A stretch of DNA of 64,000 bases, taken from assembly GCF_000300995.1 (NCBI RefSeq), contig NZ_AMRJ01000005.1:79701-143700 (forward strand). Reading direction: 5' to 3'. The notes below the pieces were generated by a model. It searched no databases. It saw only the letters and a list, made by a program, of their open reading frames with translations, and was not told the origin of the DNA. Below are positions 35,606 to 44,580 of the stretch, one piece after another. Made by a program: the position numbers and the translations under genes. The stretch is from Alcanivorax hongdengensis A-11-3. Its GTDB lineage: Bacteria > Pseudomonadota > Gammaproteobacteria > Pseudomonadales > Alcanivoracaceae. The first letter of the stretch is position 1. Every line of letters starts with the position of its first letter.

Positions 35606-35905
35606 ATGAAGCTGTCCCCCGGGCGTCAGGTGGTGCTGGCCCTGCTGGCGCTGTTGTTTGTCGGCCTGCAGGCTCGCCTGTGGTTCGGCGAGGGCAGCCT
35701 GCGCCATGTTTCGGCGCTAAAAACCCAGGTGGCGGACCTGAAAGAACAGAACGCCAAACTTGCCGAACGTAACCGTCTGATGGCTGCGGATGTGAAAGAC
35801 CTGAAGCAGGGCACCGAGGCGGTGGAGGAAATTGCCCGCAAGGATCTGGGCATGATTCGTGATGGCGAGACCTTTTTTCTGATCATGGAAAAACCCAAAC
35901 CGTGA
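35606..35905 (+). CDS. ftsB: Cell division protein FtsB
   Basis: A 99-residue bitopic membrane protein. A short cytoplasmic N-terminus and a helix at about residues 7-24 are followed by a leucine-rich coiled coil (VADLKEQNAKLAERNRLMAA) and the FtsB tail AVEEIARKDLGMIRDGETFF. It works with FtsL and FtsQ in the divisome. It overlaps ispD by four bases, the usual arrangement. Confidence 0.94.
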   Translation: MKLSPGRQVVLALLALLFVGLQARLWFGEGSLRHVSALKTQVADLKEQNAKLAERNRLMAADVKDLKQGTEAVEEIARKDLGMIRDGETFFLIMEKPKP

Positions 35906-36609
35906 GCCGTTCCGTGATTCGCGGCCCTCTTTATGCCGTTGTCCCTGCTGCCGGTGTTGGCACGCGCATGGGGGCCGGCCTTCCCAAGCAGTACCTGACC
36001 CTGGATGGCCGGACCCTGGCCGAGCATACCCTGCAGCGTTTGCTGGCCTTTGCGCCGCTTGAGGCGGTGGTGGTGGCGGTTTGCGACGAAGATCCCTGGT
36101 GGCCGACGCTGCCGGTGGCCGGCCACCCGCGAGTGCAAGCGGTCACCGGCGGTGCCAGCCGGGCGCATTCCGTGCGCGCCGGTGTGGCACGGGCCCTGCA
36201 ACTGGGTGGCGAGCAGGCCTGGGTGCTGGTCCATGATATGGCCCGGCCTCTGCTGCGCCTGTCGGATATCCAGCGACTACTGGAACAGTGCGGCCCGCAG
36301 GGGGCCATCCTGGCCAGTCCGGTGGTGGATACCATCAAGCAGGCCGACGCTGACGCGCGTATTGCCGCCACCCTGGATCGCCGTCATATCTGGCGCGCCC
36401 TGACGCCGCAACTTTTCCCGGCGCGGGCGCTGCTGGAAGCCCTGCAGGACGACCCTGACAGCCTCACCGATGAGGCGTCGGCCATGGAGCGCCAGGGATG
36501 GAAGCCGGCACTGGTGGCTGGCCACGGGGATAACATCAAGATCACCGTGCCGGAGGATCTGGCCCTGGCGCGGTTTTATCTGTCGCAACAACAGGAGACA
36601 TGGTCGTGA
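35902..36609 (+). CDS. ispD: 2-C-methyl-D-erythritol 4-phosphate cytidylyltransferase
   Basis: A 235-residue MEP-pathway enzyme. The nucleotidyltransferase loop is [31 protein letters not shown] and the C-terminal [17 protein letters not shown] complete the family signature. It starts with GTG (GTGA overlap with ftsB) and ends in a four-base overlap with ispF. Confidence 0.96.
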   Translation: MSRSVIRGPLYAVVPAAGVGTRMGAGLPKQYLTLDGRTLAEHTLQRLLAFAPLEAVVVAVCDEDPWWPTLPVAGHPRVQAVTGGASRAHSVRAGVARALQLGGEQAWVLVHDMARPLLRLSDIQRLLEQCGPQGAILASPVVDTIKQADADARIAATLDRRHIWRALTPQLFPARALLEALQDDPDSLTDEASAMERQGWKPALVAGHGDNIKITVPEDLALARFYLSQQQETWS

Positions 36610-37085
36610 GGATGCGGATCGGTCAGGGCTTTGATGTGCATGCCTTTGAAGAGGGCGACCATGTGATGCTCTGCGGCGTGCGCATTGCCCATGACCGTGG
36701 ACTCAAGGCCCATTCCGATGGCGATGTGGCCCTGCATGCGTTATCCGATGCCTTGCTGGGCGCCCTGGCACTGGGTGACATCGGCCACTATTTCCCGGAT
36801 ACGGATCCGCAGTGGCAAGGAGCCGATTCGGCCGTGCTGCTGACGCGTGTCTATCAGGATGTCACCGCGGCCGGCTGGCGACTGGGCAACGCGGATCTGA
36901 CGCTCATCTGCCAGGCCCCCAAACTGGCGCCGCATATTGTTGCCATGCGTGAGCGACTGGCGGCCTTGCTCGACTGCGCGCTGGACCAGGTGTCGGTAAA
37001 GGCCACCACCACCGAAAAACTCGGTTTCACCGGTCGCCAGGAAGGCATTGCCGTGCAGGCGGCTGTCCTGCTGGAGCAGCCATGA
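36606..37085 (+). CDS. ispF: 2-C-methyl-D-erythritol 2,4-cyclodiphosphate synthase
   Basis: A 159-residue enzyme, the E. coli length. Zinc and substrate residues are in [15 protein letters not shown] and [20 protein letters not shown], with [13 protein letters not shown] and [20 protein letters not shown] following. I choose the GTG at 36606: it overlaps the ispD stop as GTGA and lies eight bases after AGGAG. ATG codons at 36600 and 36612 are alternatives. Confidence 0.95.
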   Translation: MRMRIGQGFDVHAFEEGDHVMLCGVRIAHDRGLKAHSDGDVALHALSDALLGALALGDIGHYFPDTDPQWQGADSAVLLTRVYQDVTAAGWRLGNADLTLICQAPKLAPHIVAMRERLAALLDCALDQVSVKATTTEKLGFTGRQEGIAVQAAVLLEQP

Positions 37086-38092
37086 CACTGCCGCGGGCCC
37101 ACGGCGGCGCTTCCTGCCTGGGGCGGATCAAGACCGAGCCGCAGGATTTTCGTGTTCTGGAGCAGATGCATGTGCCGCTGGACGGCGACGGTGAGCACCT
37201 CTGGCTGCATATCGAGAAGACCGGCTGGAACACCGAGGATGTGGCGCTCTGGCTGGCAAAAGAGGCGGCTGTTCATCGCCTGGCCGTGGGCTACAGCGGT
37301 CTCAAGGACAAGCACGCGGTGACCCGGCAATGGTTCAGCCTGCATTTGCCTGGCAAGCCGGACCCGGAATTTCACTGGCCGGCGGGCCTGTCTTCGCTGC
37401 AGGCCGTTCGTCACCGCCGTAAACTGAACCGGGGTACCCATCGGGCCAACGCCTTCCAGTTGTGTGTGCGTGATCTGCATGGTGACACGGGGCGTCTGGC
37501 CGGGCAGCTGGCGGCGATAGATCAGCAGGGTGTTCCCAATTACTTCGGTGAACAGCGGTTCGGGCGCCTGGCCAGTAACCTGGAAAGGGGCCGGCAATGG
37601 CTGCTCGGCGGTGAGCCGCCGCGCAAGAAAGCGCTGCGGGGAATCTGGTTGTCCGCCGTGCGCAGCGATCTGTTCAATCGTGTGCTGGCCGCACGGGTGG
37701 AGCAGGGTGCCTGGGCGGCGCTGTTGACGGGCGATATTCTGCAGCCCGATGGCAGTCGCGGATTGTTCATGGCCGATGACGAGCCGCTGGCGGGGCAGCG
37801 GGTTGCCGCCGGTGAGGTTCATCCCACCGGCCCTATGCCGGGCGTGCCGGGCATGGCATCATCGGGCGCTTGCCGGGAGCTGGAACAGAGGATACTGGCC
37901 CCGCATCAGGCTTTGATTGACGGTTTGTGTGCACAGGGGGTCGAAGAAGCCCGCCGTGCCACGCGCTTGCCGGTACGGGACTTGCAATGGCAGCAGCAGG
38001 GGGACCAGCTGACACTGTCATTCGTGCTGCCGGCCGGTGCCTTTGCCACCACGGTACTGGCCGAACTGGTGACGCCCCCCGACACCGCGTAA
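37082..38092 (+). CDS. truD: tRNA pseudouridine(13) synthase
   Basis: A 336-residue enzyme. The active-site motif is [19 protein letters not shown] with the catalytic Asp; [18 protein letters not shown] and [11 protein letters not shown] are also family landmarks. It overlaps ispF by four bases. In most relatives surE follows; here the gap to pcm is only 63 bases and contains no surE. Confidence 0.95.
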   Translation: MTLPRAHGGASCLGRIKTEPQDFRVLEQMHVPLDGDGEHLWLHIEKTGWNTEDVALWLAKEAAVHRLAVGYSGLKDKHAVTRQWFSLHLPGKPDPEFHWPAGLSSLQAVRHRRKLNRGTHRANAFQLCVRDLHGDTGRLAGQLAAIDQQGVPNYFGEQRFGRLASNLERGRQWLLGGEPPRKKALRGIWLSAVRSDLFNRVLAARVEQGAWAALLTGDILQPDGSRGLFMADDEPLAGQRVAAGEVHPTGPMPGVPGMASSGACRELEQRILAPHQALIDGLCAQGVEEARRATRLPVRDLQWQQQGDQLTLSFVLPAGAFATTVLAELVTPPDTA

Positions 38093-38155
38093 TACAACGT
38101 TTTGTGAATTCGGCGTTTCGAATTCAGGCTTGGCAGGAAAGACGACAACACGATT

Positions 38156-38815
38156 ATGGACATCCAATTGAGCGGTATCGGCATGACGTCCGCGCGCACC
38201 CGGGAACGACTGGTGCGACGTTTGCGCGATGTCGGCATCGGTAATGAACAGGTGCTGGAGGTGATCCGCAACACGCCTCGGCATTTGTTCATCGAAGAGG
38301 CCCTGGCCCACCAGGCCTATGACGACACGGCATTGCCCATCGGCCACGGGCAGACCATCTCCCAGCCCTGGGTGGTGGCAAGAATGACGGAACTGTTGAT
38401 CGCCAAAAAGCGTCCCAACAAGGTACTGGAGATCGGTACCGGCTGTGGCTACCAGACTGCAGTGCTGGCGCAGTTCTGTGACGAGCTGTATTCGGTGGAG
38501 CGTATTCGCCCGTTGCAGGATCAGGCGCGCAAACGCTTGCTGCAGCTGGGGCTGGCACGGGTGCAGTTACGGCATGCGGATGGCGGTTTCGGCTGGAGTG
38601 CCCAGGCACCGTTCGATGCCATTCTGGCGGCCTGCGGTCGGCCCGATATTCCCCAGGATCTGCTGGCCCAGCTGGCCGATGGCGGGCGCCTGGTCATGCC
38701 GGTGGGCAGTGATGGCCGGCAGCAACTCACGGTGGTGGATCGCGAGGGCGATCAGTATCACACCCAGACATTGGATGCCGTGCGCTTTGTGCCTTTTCAG
38801 CGCGGTGTTCTCTAA
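38156..38815 (+). CDS. pcm: Protein-L-isoaspartate O-methyltransferase
   Basis: A 219-residue SAM-dependent repair enzyme for isomerised aspartyl residues. It has RHLFIEEALAHQAYDDTALP, IGHGQTISQPWVVARMTELL and the SAM-binding KVLEIGTGCGYQTAVLA. It usually forms surE-pcm-nlpD-rpoS; here it lies between truD and a DUF368 gene. Confidence 0.96.
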   Translation: MDIQLSGIGMTSARTRERLVRRLRDVGIGNEQVLEVIRNTPRHLFIEEALAHQAYDDTALPIGHGQTISQPWVVARMTELLIAKKRPNKVLEIGTGCGYQTAVLAQFCDELYSVERIRPLQDQARKRLLQLGLARVQLRHADGGFGWSAQAPFDAILAACGRPDIPQDLLAQLADGGRLVMPVGSDGRQQLTVVDREGDQYHTQTLDAVRFVPFQRGVL

Positions 38816-38833
38816 ACAGGACTGACCAACACG

Positions 38834-39748
38834 ATGATTCGCTTGGGGGTTTATTTTCGCGGCATGTCCATGGGGGCAGCCGATCTGGTGCCCGGCGTGT
38901 CCGGCGGCACCATGGCGCTGATCACCGGCGTTTACGAGGAACTGATCGATACCCTGGGGGGGCTGGGACCACACCTGCTGGGTGTCTGGCGCCGTGAGGG
39001 ACTGGTGGCCGCCTGGCGGGCGGCCAACCTGACCTTTCTGGTGACCTTGCTGGCGGGCATCTTTACCAGTGTGGCGCTACTGTCTCACCTGATTACCTGG
39101 TTGCTCGATGATCACCCGGTGCCGGTCTGGGCCTTCTTCAGCGGCTTGATTCTGGCCAGCATCGCCCTGGTGCTGGCGCCGTTGCGGCAAAGAGGGTTGG
39201 CCCAGTGGCTGGCCTTGCTGGTCGGTATTGGCGCCGCACTGGCCATTGCCCTGGCGCCGGGTATTGATACCGTGGATGCGCCGGTCTGGGTGTTCTTTGC
39301 CAGTGGGGCGCTGGCTATCTGTGCCATGATCCTGCCCGGTATTTCCGGCAGTTTTATCCTTCTTTTACTGGGCATGTATCAGCCGATTCTGGAAGCTGTG
39401 AATGCCGGTCGCTATCTGCATATTCTGGCGTTCCTGGCCGGCTGTGCCACGGGCTTGCTGAGTTTTGTGCACCTGCTCAAGTGGCTGCTGCATCACTACC
39501 ATGACACCCTGATGGCGCTACTGGCCGGGTTCATGGGCGGTTCGTTGCTGGTGCTGTGGCCCTGGCGCGAGGCCGGCGAACATGGGCAGCGTGGTGACTG
39601 GCTGACGCCCGGACAATATGCCCACCTTACCGGTCTGCCGGCGCAGGTCTGGCTGGCGGCATTGATGGTGGCCGTGGGCGTGCTGGCCGTGTGGCTACTT
39701 TATCGGGCCGCGCCTGTGCATAATGTGGCGCAGCAATCATCTCCCTGA
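38834..39748 (+). CDS. DUF368 membrane protein (PopT-like polyprenyl-phosphate translocase candidate)
   Basis: A 304-residue polytopic membrane protein with about eight hydrophobic helices. The start RGMSMGAADLVPGVSGGTMA and the repeated motif CAMILPGISGSFILLLLGMY are the DUF368 hallmarks. Recent work identifies DUF368 proteins as translocases that recycle undecaprenyl phosphate across the membrane. That function fits a wall-related locus next to nlpD, but here it is inferred by family only. It lies 18 bases after pcm, where most relatives have nlpD directly. Confidence 0.88.
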   Translation: MIRLGVYFRGMSMGAADLVPGVSGGTMALITGVYEELIDTLGGLGPHLLGVWRREGLVAAWRAANLTFLVTLLAGIFTSVALLSHLITWLLDDHPVPVWAFFSGLILASIALVLAPLRQRGLAQWLALLVGIGAALAIALAPGIDTVDAPVWVFFASGALAICAMILPGISGSFILLLLGMYQPILEAVNAGRYLHILAFLAGCATGLLSFVHLLKWLLHHYHDTLMALLAGFMGGSLLVLWPWREAGEHGQRGDWLTPGQYAHLTGLPAQVWLAALMVAVGVLAVWLLYRAAPVHNVAQQSSP

Positions 39749-39786
39749 CCCGAACATGGCGGTGAGGGGATAGGCAGGAGGGAGCC

Positions 39787-39825
39787 ATGACAGACACCAC
39801 CGGTTACCGGGCTGGCATGCATTGA
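39787..39825 (+). CDS. 12-residue leader ORF coupled to nlpD
   Basis: ATG at 39787 follows a strong ribosome site (AGGAGGGAGCC) and encodes MTDTTGYRAGMH before TGA. The stop overlaps the ATG of the lipoprotein gene (TGATG), so ribosomes ending here could restart on nlpD. nlpD has no comparable ribosome site of its own. Whether the peptide has a function is unknown. Confidence 0.45.
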   Translation: MTDTTGYRAGMH

Positions 39826-40613
39826 TGCGGTTAGCGGTCACGGTTCTGATAATCTGTCTGCTCAGCGCCTGCACCGCCGGCGGGGCGCCGGTGGTGGATA
39901 TTTACGGGCAGTCTTCCAAGCCACAAAAAGTGACCAGCGGCACCCACCGGGTGCGTCAGGGAGAGACCCTCTATTCCATTGCCTGGCGTTACGGCTGGGA
40001 CTACCGGGCCTTGGCAAACGCCAATGATATCCCCGCGCCCTATACCATCTATCCCGGACAGCTGATCTCCCTGGCCGGTCATGGCGGTGATAGCCGGCCG
40101 GTGACCCGCCACCCTTCGCCGTCCCGTGACGATAGCAAACCGGCGCCCGCCAAACCCGAACCCAAGCCCAGTGCCAAACCCCGGTCGACCAGCAAACCGG
40201 CGCCTGCGCCGGCATCCAGCGGCAGTGGTCTGGTCAGCGGGCCGATCACCTGGCGCTGGCCGGCCAGCGGCAAGCTGGTGGAAACCTTTTCCGGTGATGC
40301 CCACGGCCAGAAGGGCATTGCCATCAGTGGCGCCCAGGGGGCGCCGGTGATTGCGGCGGCGCCGGGGCAGGTGGTTTATCGAGGCAGCGGGCTCACCGGT
40401 TACGGGAATCTGCTGATCATCAAGCACAATGACCGCTGGTTAAGTGCCTACGCACACAATGATAAAATGCTGGTCAATGAGGGGCAGGCGGTCAGTGCCG
40501 GACAACAGATTGCCACCATGGGGGCCAGCGGTACCTTTCGGACCCAGCTGCACTTTGAAATTCGTCGCGACGGCAAACCGGTTGATCCGTTGCACTATTT
40601 ACCCAAGCGTTAA
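39825..40613 (+). CDS. nlpD: NlpD-like lipoprotein, LysM plus degenerate LytM (M23) domain
   Basis: A 262-residue lipoprotein: signal peptide with lipobox LLSAC, a LysM domain (HRVRQGETLYSIAWRYGWDY, about residues 44-87), a Pro/Lys/Ser linker, and a C-terminal LytM domain (about 155-260) with GYGNLLIIKHNDRWLSAYAH. The metal-binding HxxxD of active M23 peptidases is replaced by KGIAI, as in E. coli NlpD, so it should activate an AmiC-type amidase rather than cut wall itself. No rpoS follows. Confidence 0.9.
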   Translation: MRLAVTVLIICLLSACTAGGAPVVDIYGQSSKPQKVTSGTHRVRQGETLYSIAWRYGWDYRALANANDIPAPYTIYPGQLISLAGHGGDSRPVTRHPSPSRDDSKPAPAKPEPKPSAKPRSTSKPAPAPASSGSGLVSGPITWRWPASGKLVETFSGDAHGQKGIAISGAQGAPVIAAAPGQVVYRGSGLTGYGNLLIIKHNDRWLSAYAHNDKMLVNEGQAVSAGQQIATMGASGTFRTQLHFEIRRDGKPVDPLHYLPKR

Positions 40614-40621
40614 GGGATTAC

Positions 40622-41533
40622 ATGACTGCGGATGTAAAACGCGATCACCGGCTGTTGATCACCGCCGGCCTGGCTTCCGTGTTGACGGCCATTATCCTGA
40701 TTGCCGCCAAGGCGGTGGCCTGGATGATGACCGGCTCGGTGAGTCTGCTGGCGTCGCTGGTGGATTCGGTGATGGATTCCATTGCATCACTGATCAATTT
40801 TGTCGCCATTCGTTATTCGCTGGTGCCGGCGGATGAAGAGCACCGTTTCGGGCACGGCAAGGCCGAAGCGCTGGCGGGGCTGGGGCAGGCGGTTTTTATC
40901 TTCGCTTCGTCGGTATTTCTGTTGGTCCAGGCGGTGCAGAAACTGATGGAACCGGTGCCGCTGAAAGCCACCACGGTGGGGGTGGCAGTCATGGTGTTTT
41001 CCATTGTCATGACACTGTTGTTGCTGATGATTCAGAAGTACGTGGTGCGGCAGACCGGTTCCACGGCGATTGAAGCCGATTCCCTGCATTACCTGTCTGA
41101 CCTGTCGGTGAATGTGGGCATTATCCTGGTGCTGGTGCTGTCGCCTCTGGGCTTCGACTGGCTTGATGGGCTGGTAGCACTGGGCATTGCACTTTACATC
41201 CTGCGCAGCGCCTGGCAGATCGGTTTCGAATCGGCCCAGTTGCTGCTGGATCGGGAAATTCCCGGCGATGTCCGTGAGGTGGTGGGCGCCATTGTCGCCG
41301 AGCACGAACTGGCCCTGGGCTTTCATGACCTGCGCACCCGGCAGTCCGGGCGCACCCAGTTCATTCAGCTGCATGTGGATATGGACCAGAACCTGTCATT
41401 GCTGCAGGCCCATGGCCTGGCGGAAAGCATCGAGATGCGCATCCGTGAGCAGTTCCCCGCAGCGGATGTGATCATCCACCAGGATCCGGTGGCAGTGGGC
41501 CCCCACGTCAGTGTGGATGAGCGACTGATATGA
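40622..41533 (+). CDS. Cation diffusion facilitator, FieF-like metal efflux
   Basis: A 303-residue CDF transporter. Six membrane helices; metal sites are SLVDSVMDSIASLINF in TM2 and IEADSLHYLSDLSVNVG in TM5, with HRFGHGKAEALAGLGQA between them, followed by a cytoplasmic domain (about 215-303). Family members export Zn, Fe, Cd or Mn by proton exchange; the Asp-Asp/His-Asp pattern fits FieF/ZitB-type proteins but does not fix the metal. It lies 8 bases after nlpD, at the position where rpoS is expected. Confidence 0.9.
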   Translation: MTADVKRDHRLLITAGLASVLTAIILIAAKAVAWMMTGSVSLLASLVDSVMDSIASLINFVAIRYSLVPADEEHRFGHGKAEALAGLGQAVFIFASSVFLLVQAVQKLMEPVPLKATTVGVAVMVFSIVMTLLLLMIQKYVVRQTGSTAIEADSLHYLSDLSVNVGIILVLVLSPLGFDWLDGLVALGIALYILRSAWQIGFESAQLLLDREIPGDVREVVGAIVAEHELALGFHDLRTRQSGRTQFIQLHVDMDQNLSLLQAHGLAESIEMRIREQFPAADVIIHQDPVAVGPHVSVDERLI

Positions 41534-41637
41534 ACCTGGCTGTGCCCTGCGGTCAAGGGCACCTGTCCGGGTAAACACATTGTATTCATGCGGGCTTTTC
41601 ACTAGCGTTAGGTCTCTTGCCTAGCGAGGGACTCAGC

Positions 41638-42261
41638 ATGAATTCCGTTAGCCCGGCGCGCCAGGTTTCCCGCACCCTGCAACAGGGGTTCGGCCGGCGC
41701 CGTTTTCTCAAATGGACCCTGATGGGCGGTGCCGGCGTGGCGGCGGTGGCCGCCGGCGGGTTTGCCCTGTTACGCCGTTCTGCGCTGGATGATCAGCCGG
41801 TTCCCGCCGATATCAGCGGCTTGAGCCACAGCGAATACCATCTCTTTGCGCGCTGCCAGCAGGTGCTGCTGCCCACCGAGGGCACCGAACTCCACCCCAG
41901 TGATTCCCTGCCCGTGGTGGCCAATGTGGCCGCCATTTTGTCGTTCATGGCGGCGCCGGTTCGCAAGCAGCTGGGCATGGGGCTGTCGTTGTTCGATAAC
42001 GCGGCGGTGTTCAGTCATGGTTGCCGTTTCGTGGATCTGGATGACGACAGTGCCCGGCGCTATTTTGATCAATGGGGGCAGGGCGCCGTGATCCAGCGCA
42101 CCCTGGCCACCGCCATCAAGCAACTCACCTATACCGCCTACTGGCGTGAGCCGGCCACCTGGCCGGCGGTGGAATTTGACGGCCCGGTAACAGACAAATG
42201 GGGGCTGGCCTATCTGGGCAATGCGCCCTTGCCGCAAGAAGACGGGGAGGGCCGTGTATGA
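41638..42261 (+). CDS. Tat-exported small subunit of a GMC oxidoreductase (first copy)
   Basis: A 207-residue protein with a twin-arginine signal (FGRRRFLKWTLMGGAG, about residues 17-32) and hydrophobic stretch. The mature part has VLLPTEGTEL and a C-terminal pattern YWREPATWPAVEFDGPVTDKW that recurs in its paralogue at 43971. It resembles the small Tat subunits (gluconate 2-dehydrogenase subunit 3-like) that carry GMC flavoproteins to the periplasm. Start is the ATG after GAGGGACTCAGC. It overlaps the following GMC gene by four bases (ATGA). Confidence 0.75.
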   Translation: MNSVSPARQVSRTLQQGFGRRRFLKWTLMGGAGVAAVAAGGFALLRRSALDDQPVPADISGLSHSEYHLFARCQQVLLPTEGTELHPSDSLPVVANVAAILSFMAAPVRKQLGMGLSLFDNAAVFSHGCRFVDLDDDSARRYFDQWGQGAVIQRTLATAIKQLTYTAYWREPATWPAVEFDGPVTDKWGLAYLGNAPLPQEDGEGRV

Positions 42262-43802
42262 GTATGGCATCCATGCCGGCGTCCGGCCTGGCCGTGATCC
42301 AGGCCAGTGATATCAGCGAAAAGAACCTGTCACTCAGTGCCGATGTGGTGGTGGTGGGCTCCGGCGCCGGCGGCGCGGTGACCGCCTATGAGCTGGCGCG
42401 TCGCGGCAAGAAAGTCATTGTGCTGGAAGCCGGCCCCTATGTGCCGTCCCAACAGTTTACCGAGCGTTTTGCCGACAGCCTGGAAACCCTGTATCAGGAT
42501 CATGGTGGCCAGACCAATGCCAGCGGTGATCTTCTGGTGCTGCAGGGTGCCTGTGTGGGCGGCTCCACGGTGGTTAACGGCTGTGTCTGCTTCCGTACGC
42601 CGGATTTCATCCTCAAGGATTGGCAGCAGCGTTTCGGTCTCACCGATCTGACCAGCGATACCTTGGCGCCGTATTTCGAACGGGTGGAAAAAAACCTTTC
42701 CATCCACGATAACGCCGAATATGAAATTGCCCGCCATGGCCAGCTGATTCGTGCCGGCGCCAACAAGCTCGGCTGGTCGGTGAAACCGTTACGACGCAAT
42801 ATCCGCCAGTGCGGCCTGACAGGCCACTGCCTGTCCGGCTGCAAGAGCGAACGCAAGCAGTCCATGTTGGTGACCTATCTTCCCTGGGCAGCTGCCCATG
42901 GTGCCCGTATCTACGCCGACACCCGGGTAGAGCGCGTGACGACCGAGCAGGGGCGGGCCAGCGGTGTGCAAGCAACGGTGGTGGCCCACGACGGCACGCC
43001 AGTGGCATCGATGACGGTGAAGGCGTCCCAGGTGGTGGTGGCCGCCGGTGCCGTGCAGACGCCATTGCTGCTGCAGAAGAGCCAGATTGCCAACCGCTCC
43101 GGTCAGGTGGGCAAGAACTTTGCGTGTCACCCGTCGCTATATGTGCCTGCGCGGTATCCGGAGCCGGTGCATGCGTGGCGGGGTGCCCTGCTGGGTGTTT
43201 ATATCGATGAATTTCTCAGCCCGGAGAAGGGCGCTTTCGTGATCGAGGATGGCGGTTCCGGGCCGGTGGAAATGACCATGGCGGCGGAGCCGGGCACCGG
43301 CAAGCCGTTTATGGACTACATGGCCAATGCCAAGTATCTGGCGGGGCTGGTGACCCTGATACATGATCACAATGTGGGCACCATTCACTGGGATGGTGAG
43401 CAGAAGAAGATCGACTATCAGCTGGCGGATGCGGACTTTCCGTCCATGCAGCGGGCCCTCAAGGCAGCGGCCAGACTGCATCTGGCATCCGGCGCCGAGG
43501 AGGTTTACGTGCCCTCCAGTGACCGGCGGGTAATCCGCTCCGAGGCGGACATCGATCCGATGGTGGACAGCCTGGAAAATCTGCCCCAGCACCTTCGCAT
43601 GGTCAGTTATCACCCGCAGGGAAGCTGTCGCATGGGCAGTGATCCGGACACCAGCGTGGTCAACGACAAGGGCGAAAGCCACGACGTGCCCGGCCTCTAC
43701 GTGGCCGATGCCAGCCTGCTGCCCACCTCCATCGTGGTCAATCCGCAGGTTACGGTATACGCGCTGGCCACCCGCATTGCCGAGCATATGGCAAAGGCCT
43801 GA
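42258..43802 (+). CDS. GMC-family FAD oxidoreductase (first copy)
   Basis: A 514-residue flavoprotein. The FAD motif is DVVVVGSGAGGAVTAYEL (near residue 36) with VLEAGPYVP; VGGSTVVNGCVCFRTP follows. The C-terminus has SYHPQGSCRMG and SIVVNPQVTVYALA, which contain the His and Asn expected of a working GMC enzyme. A Cys cluster (Cys185, Cys191, Cys195 in CGLTGHCLSGC) resembles one I recall from long-chain alcohol oxidases. Alcohols are the family substrates; a fatty alcohol role is inference. Export would depend on the Tat partner encoded just upstream. Confidence 0.85.
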   Translation: MSMASMPASGLAVIQASDISEKNLSLSADVVVVGSGAGGAVTAYELARRGKKVIVLEAGPYVPSQQFTERFADSLETLYQDHGGQTNASGDLLVLQGACVGGSTVVNGCVCFRTPDFILKDWQQRFGLTDLTSDTLAPYFERVEKNLSIHDNAEYEIARHGQLIRAGANKLGWSVKPLRRNIRQCGLTGHCLSGCKSERKQSMLVTYLPWAAAHGARIYADTRVERVTTEQGRASGVQATVVAHDGTPVASMTVKASQVVVAAGAVQTPLLLQKSQIANRSGQVGKNFACHPSLYVPARYPEPVHAWRGALLGVYIDEFLSPEKGAFVIEDGGSGPVEMTMAAEPGTGKPFMDYMANAKYLAGLVTLIHDHNVGTIHWDGEQKKIDYQLADADFPSMQRALKAAARLHLASGAEEVYVPSSDRRVIRSEADIDPMVDSLENLPQHLRMVSYHPQGSCRMGSDPDTSVVNDKGESHDVPGLYVADASLLPTSIVVNPQVTVYALATRIAEHMAKA

Positions 43803-43839
43803 AGGGGGTTGACCCCAGGGCCGGCCTTGTCGGCTTTTT

Positions 43840-43868
43840 AAGTCCCCGTTCCATGGCGTCGGGGACTT
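43840..43868 (+). terminator. Hairpin after the first GMC gene (possible terminator)
   Basis: AAGTCCCCG and CGGGGACTT form a perfect 9-bp stem with an 11-base loop. The following TGGTGTTTG is a poor T-tract, so termination may be partial. It lies between the two subunit/GMC pairs. Confidence 0.5.
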
Positions 43869-43970
43869 TGGTGTTTGTAACGGTTTGTTATAGACTCTCA
43901 GGGATAAGGGGCATAAACCGGCTCCACCAATAACAACAAGGGCCACCAAGGCCAGCCCAGGAGAGGGTCC

Positions 43971-44567
43971 ATGAAGAACAACAAGCATCCTGCACTGCCG
44001 GGTTTTATGGCAGGGCTGGAGCCGCTTAGCCGCCGGGGGTTTTTGCGCGCCACCGCGCTGACCGGCGCGGCATTCACCGCCGGCTGTGCTCACCTCATGG
44101 GGCGCCGGGATGCGCCGCAAGCCATTCAGTATCGCAGCCTGCAGCCGGATGAGGCAGAAGTCCTGACGCGGCTCACCGAGGTCCTGCTACCGACCCAGTC
44201 CATGGGTTTGCCTTCCAGCACCCAGGTGGTGCCCACCGTACAGAATATTGACGCCATGGCGGCACGCATGCCGGACCAGACTCGCGACCTGCTGGGGCTG
44301 GGCATCTGGGTGTTCGATCGCCGCCCCATGGTCAGTTTCAAGTTCAGCCGCTTTACCAGCCTGTCCGATGACAAGGCCCTGGCCTATGTGAATGCCATGC
44401 AGGATGGCCCCTTCTTCGAGCGCGGCCTGATGACCACCCTGAAAGCGTTGGTGACCCTGAATTACTGGCGCGATGAACGTACCTGGCCGGGGCTGGAATA
44501 CAGTGGCCCGGTTTCCGAACTGTGGGGGATTCGCCGGCTCGGCAACGCCCCGCTGCCACGGGCCTGA
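43971..44567 (+). CDS. Tat-exported small subunit of a GMC oxidoreductase (second copy)
   Basis: A 198-residue paralogue of the protein at 41638. It has a twin-arginine signal (LSRRGFLRATALTG) followed by FTAGCAH, which may be a lipobox and so anchor it. Shared features with the first copy include LTEVLLPTQ and YWRDERTWPGLEYSGPVSELW near the C-terminus, and GNAPLP at the end. AGGAGAG precedes the ATG. The partner GMC gene starts 14 bases later. Confidence 0.75.
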   Translation: MKNNKHPALPGFMAGLEPLSRRGFLRATALTGAAFTAGCAHLMGRRDAPQAIQYRSLQPDEAEVLTRLTEVLLPTQSMGLPSSTQVVPTVQNIDAMAARMPDQTRDLLGLGIWVFDRRPMVSFKFSRFTSLSDDKALAYVNAMQDGPFFERGLMTTLKALVTLNYWRDERTWPGLEYSGPVSELWGIRRLGNAPLPRA

Positions 44568-44580
44568 GAGCGGAGTTGAT

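Noticed and set aside
38093..38155. A search for surE in the truD-pcm gap
   Set aside because: Only 63 bases are present, with an incidental GAATTC pair; no room for surE or a fragment of it.
41534..41637. GTGCCCT/AGGGCAC hairpin after the cation transporter as an intrinsic terminator
   Set aside because: The stem is 7 bp, but no T-tract follows, so I did not list it as a terminator.
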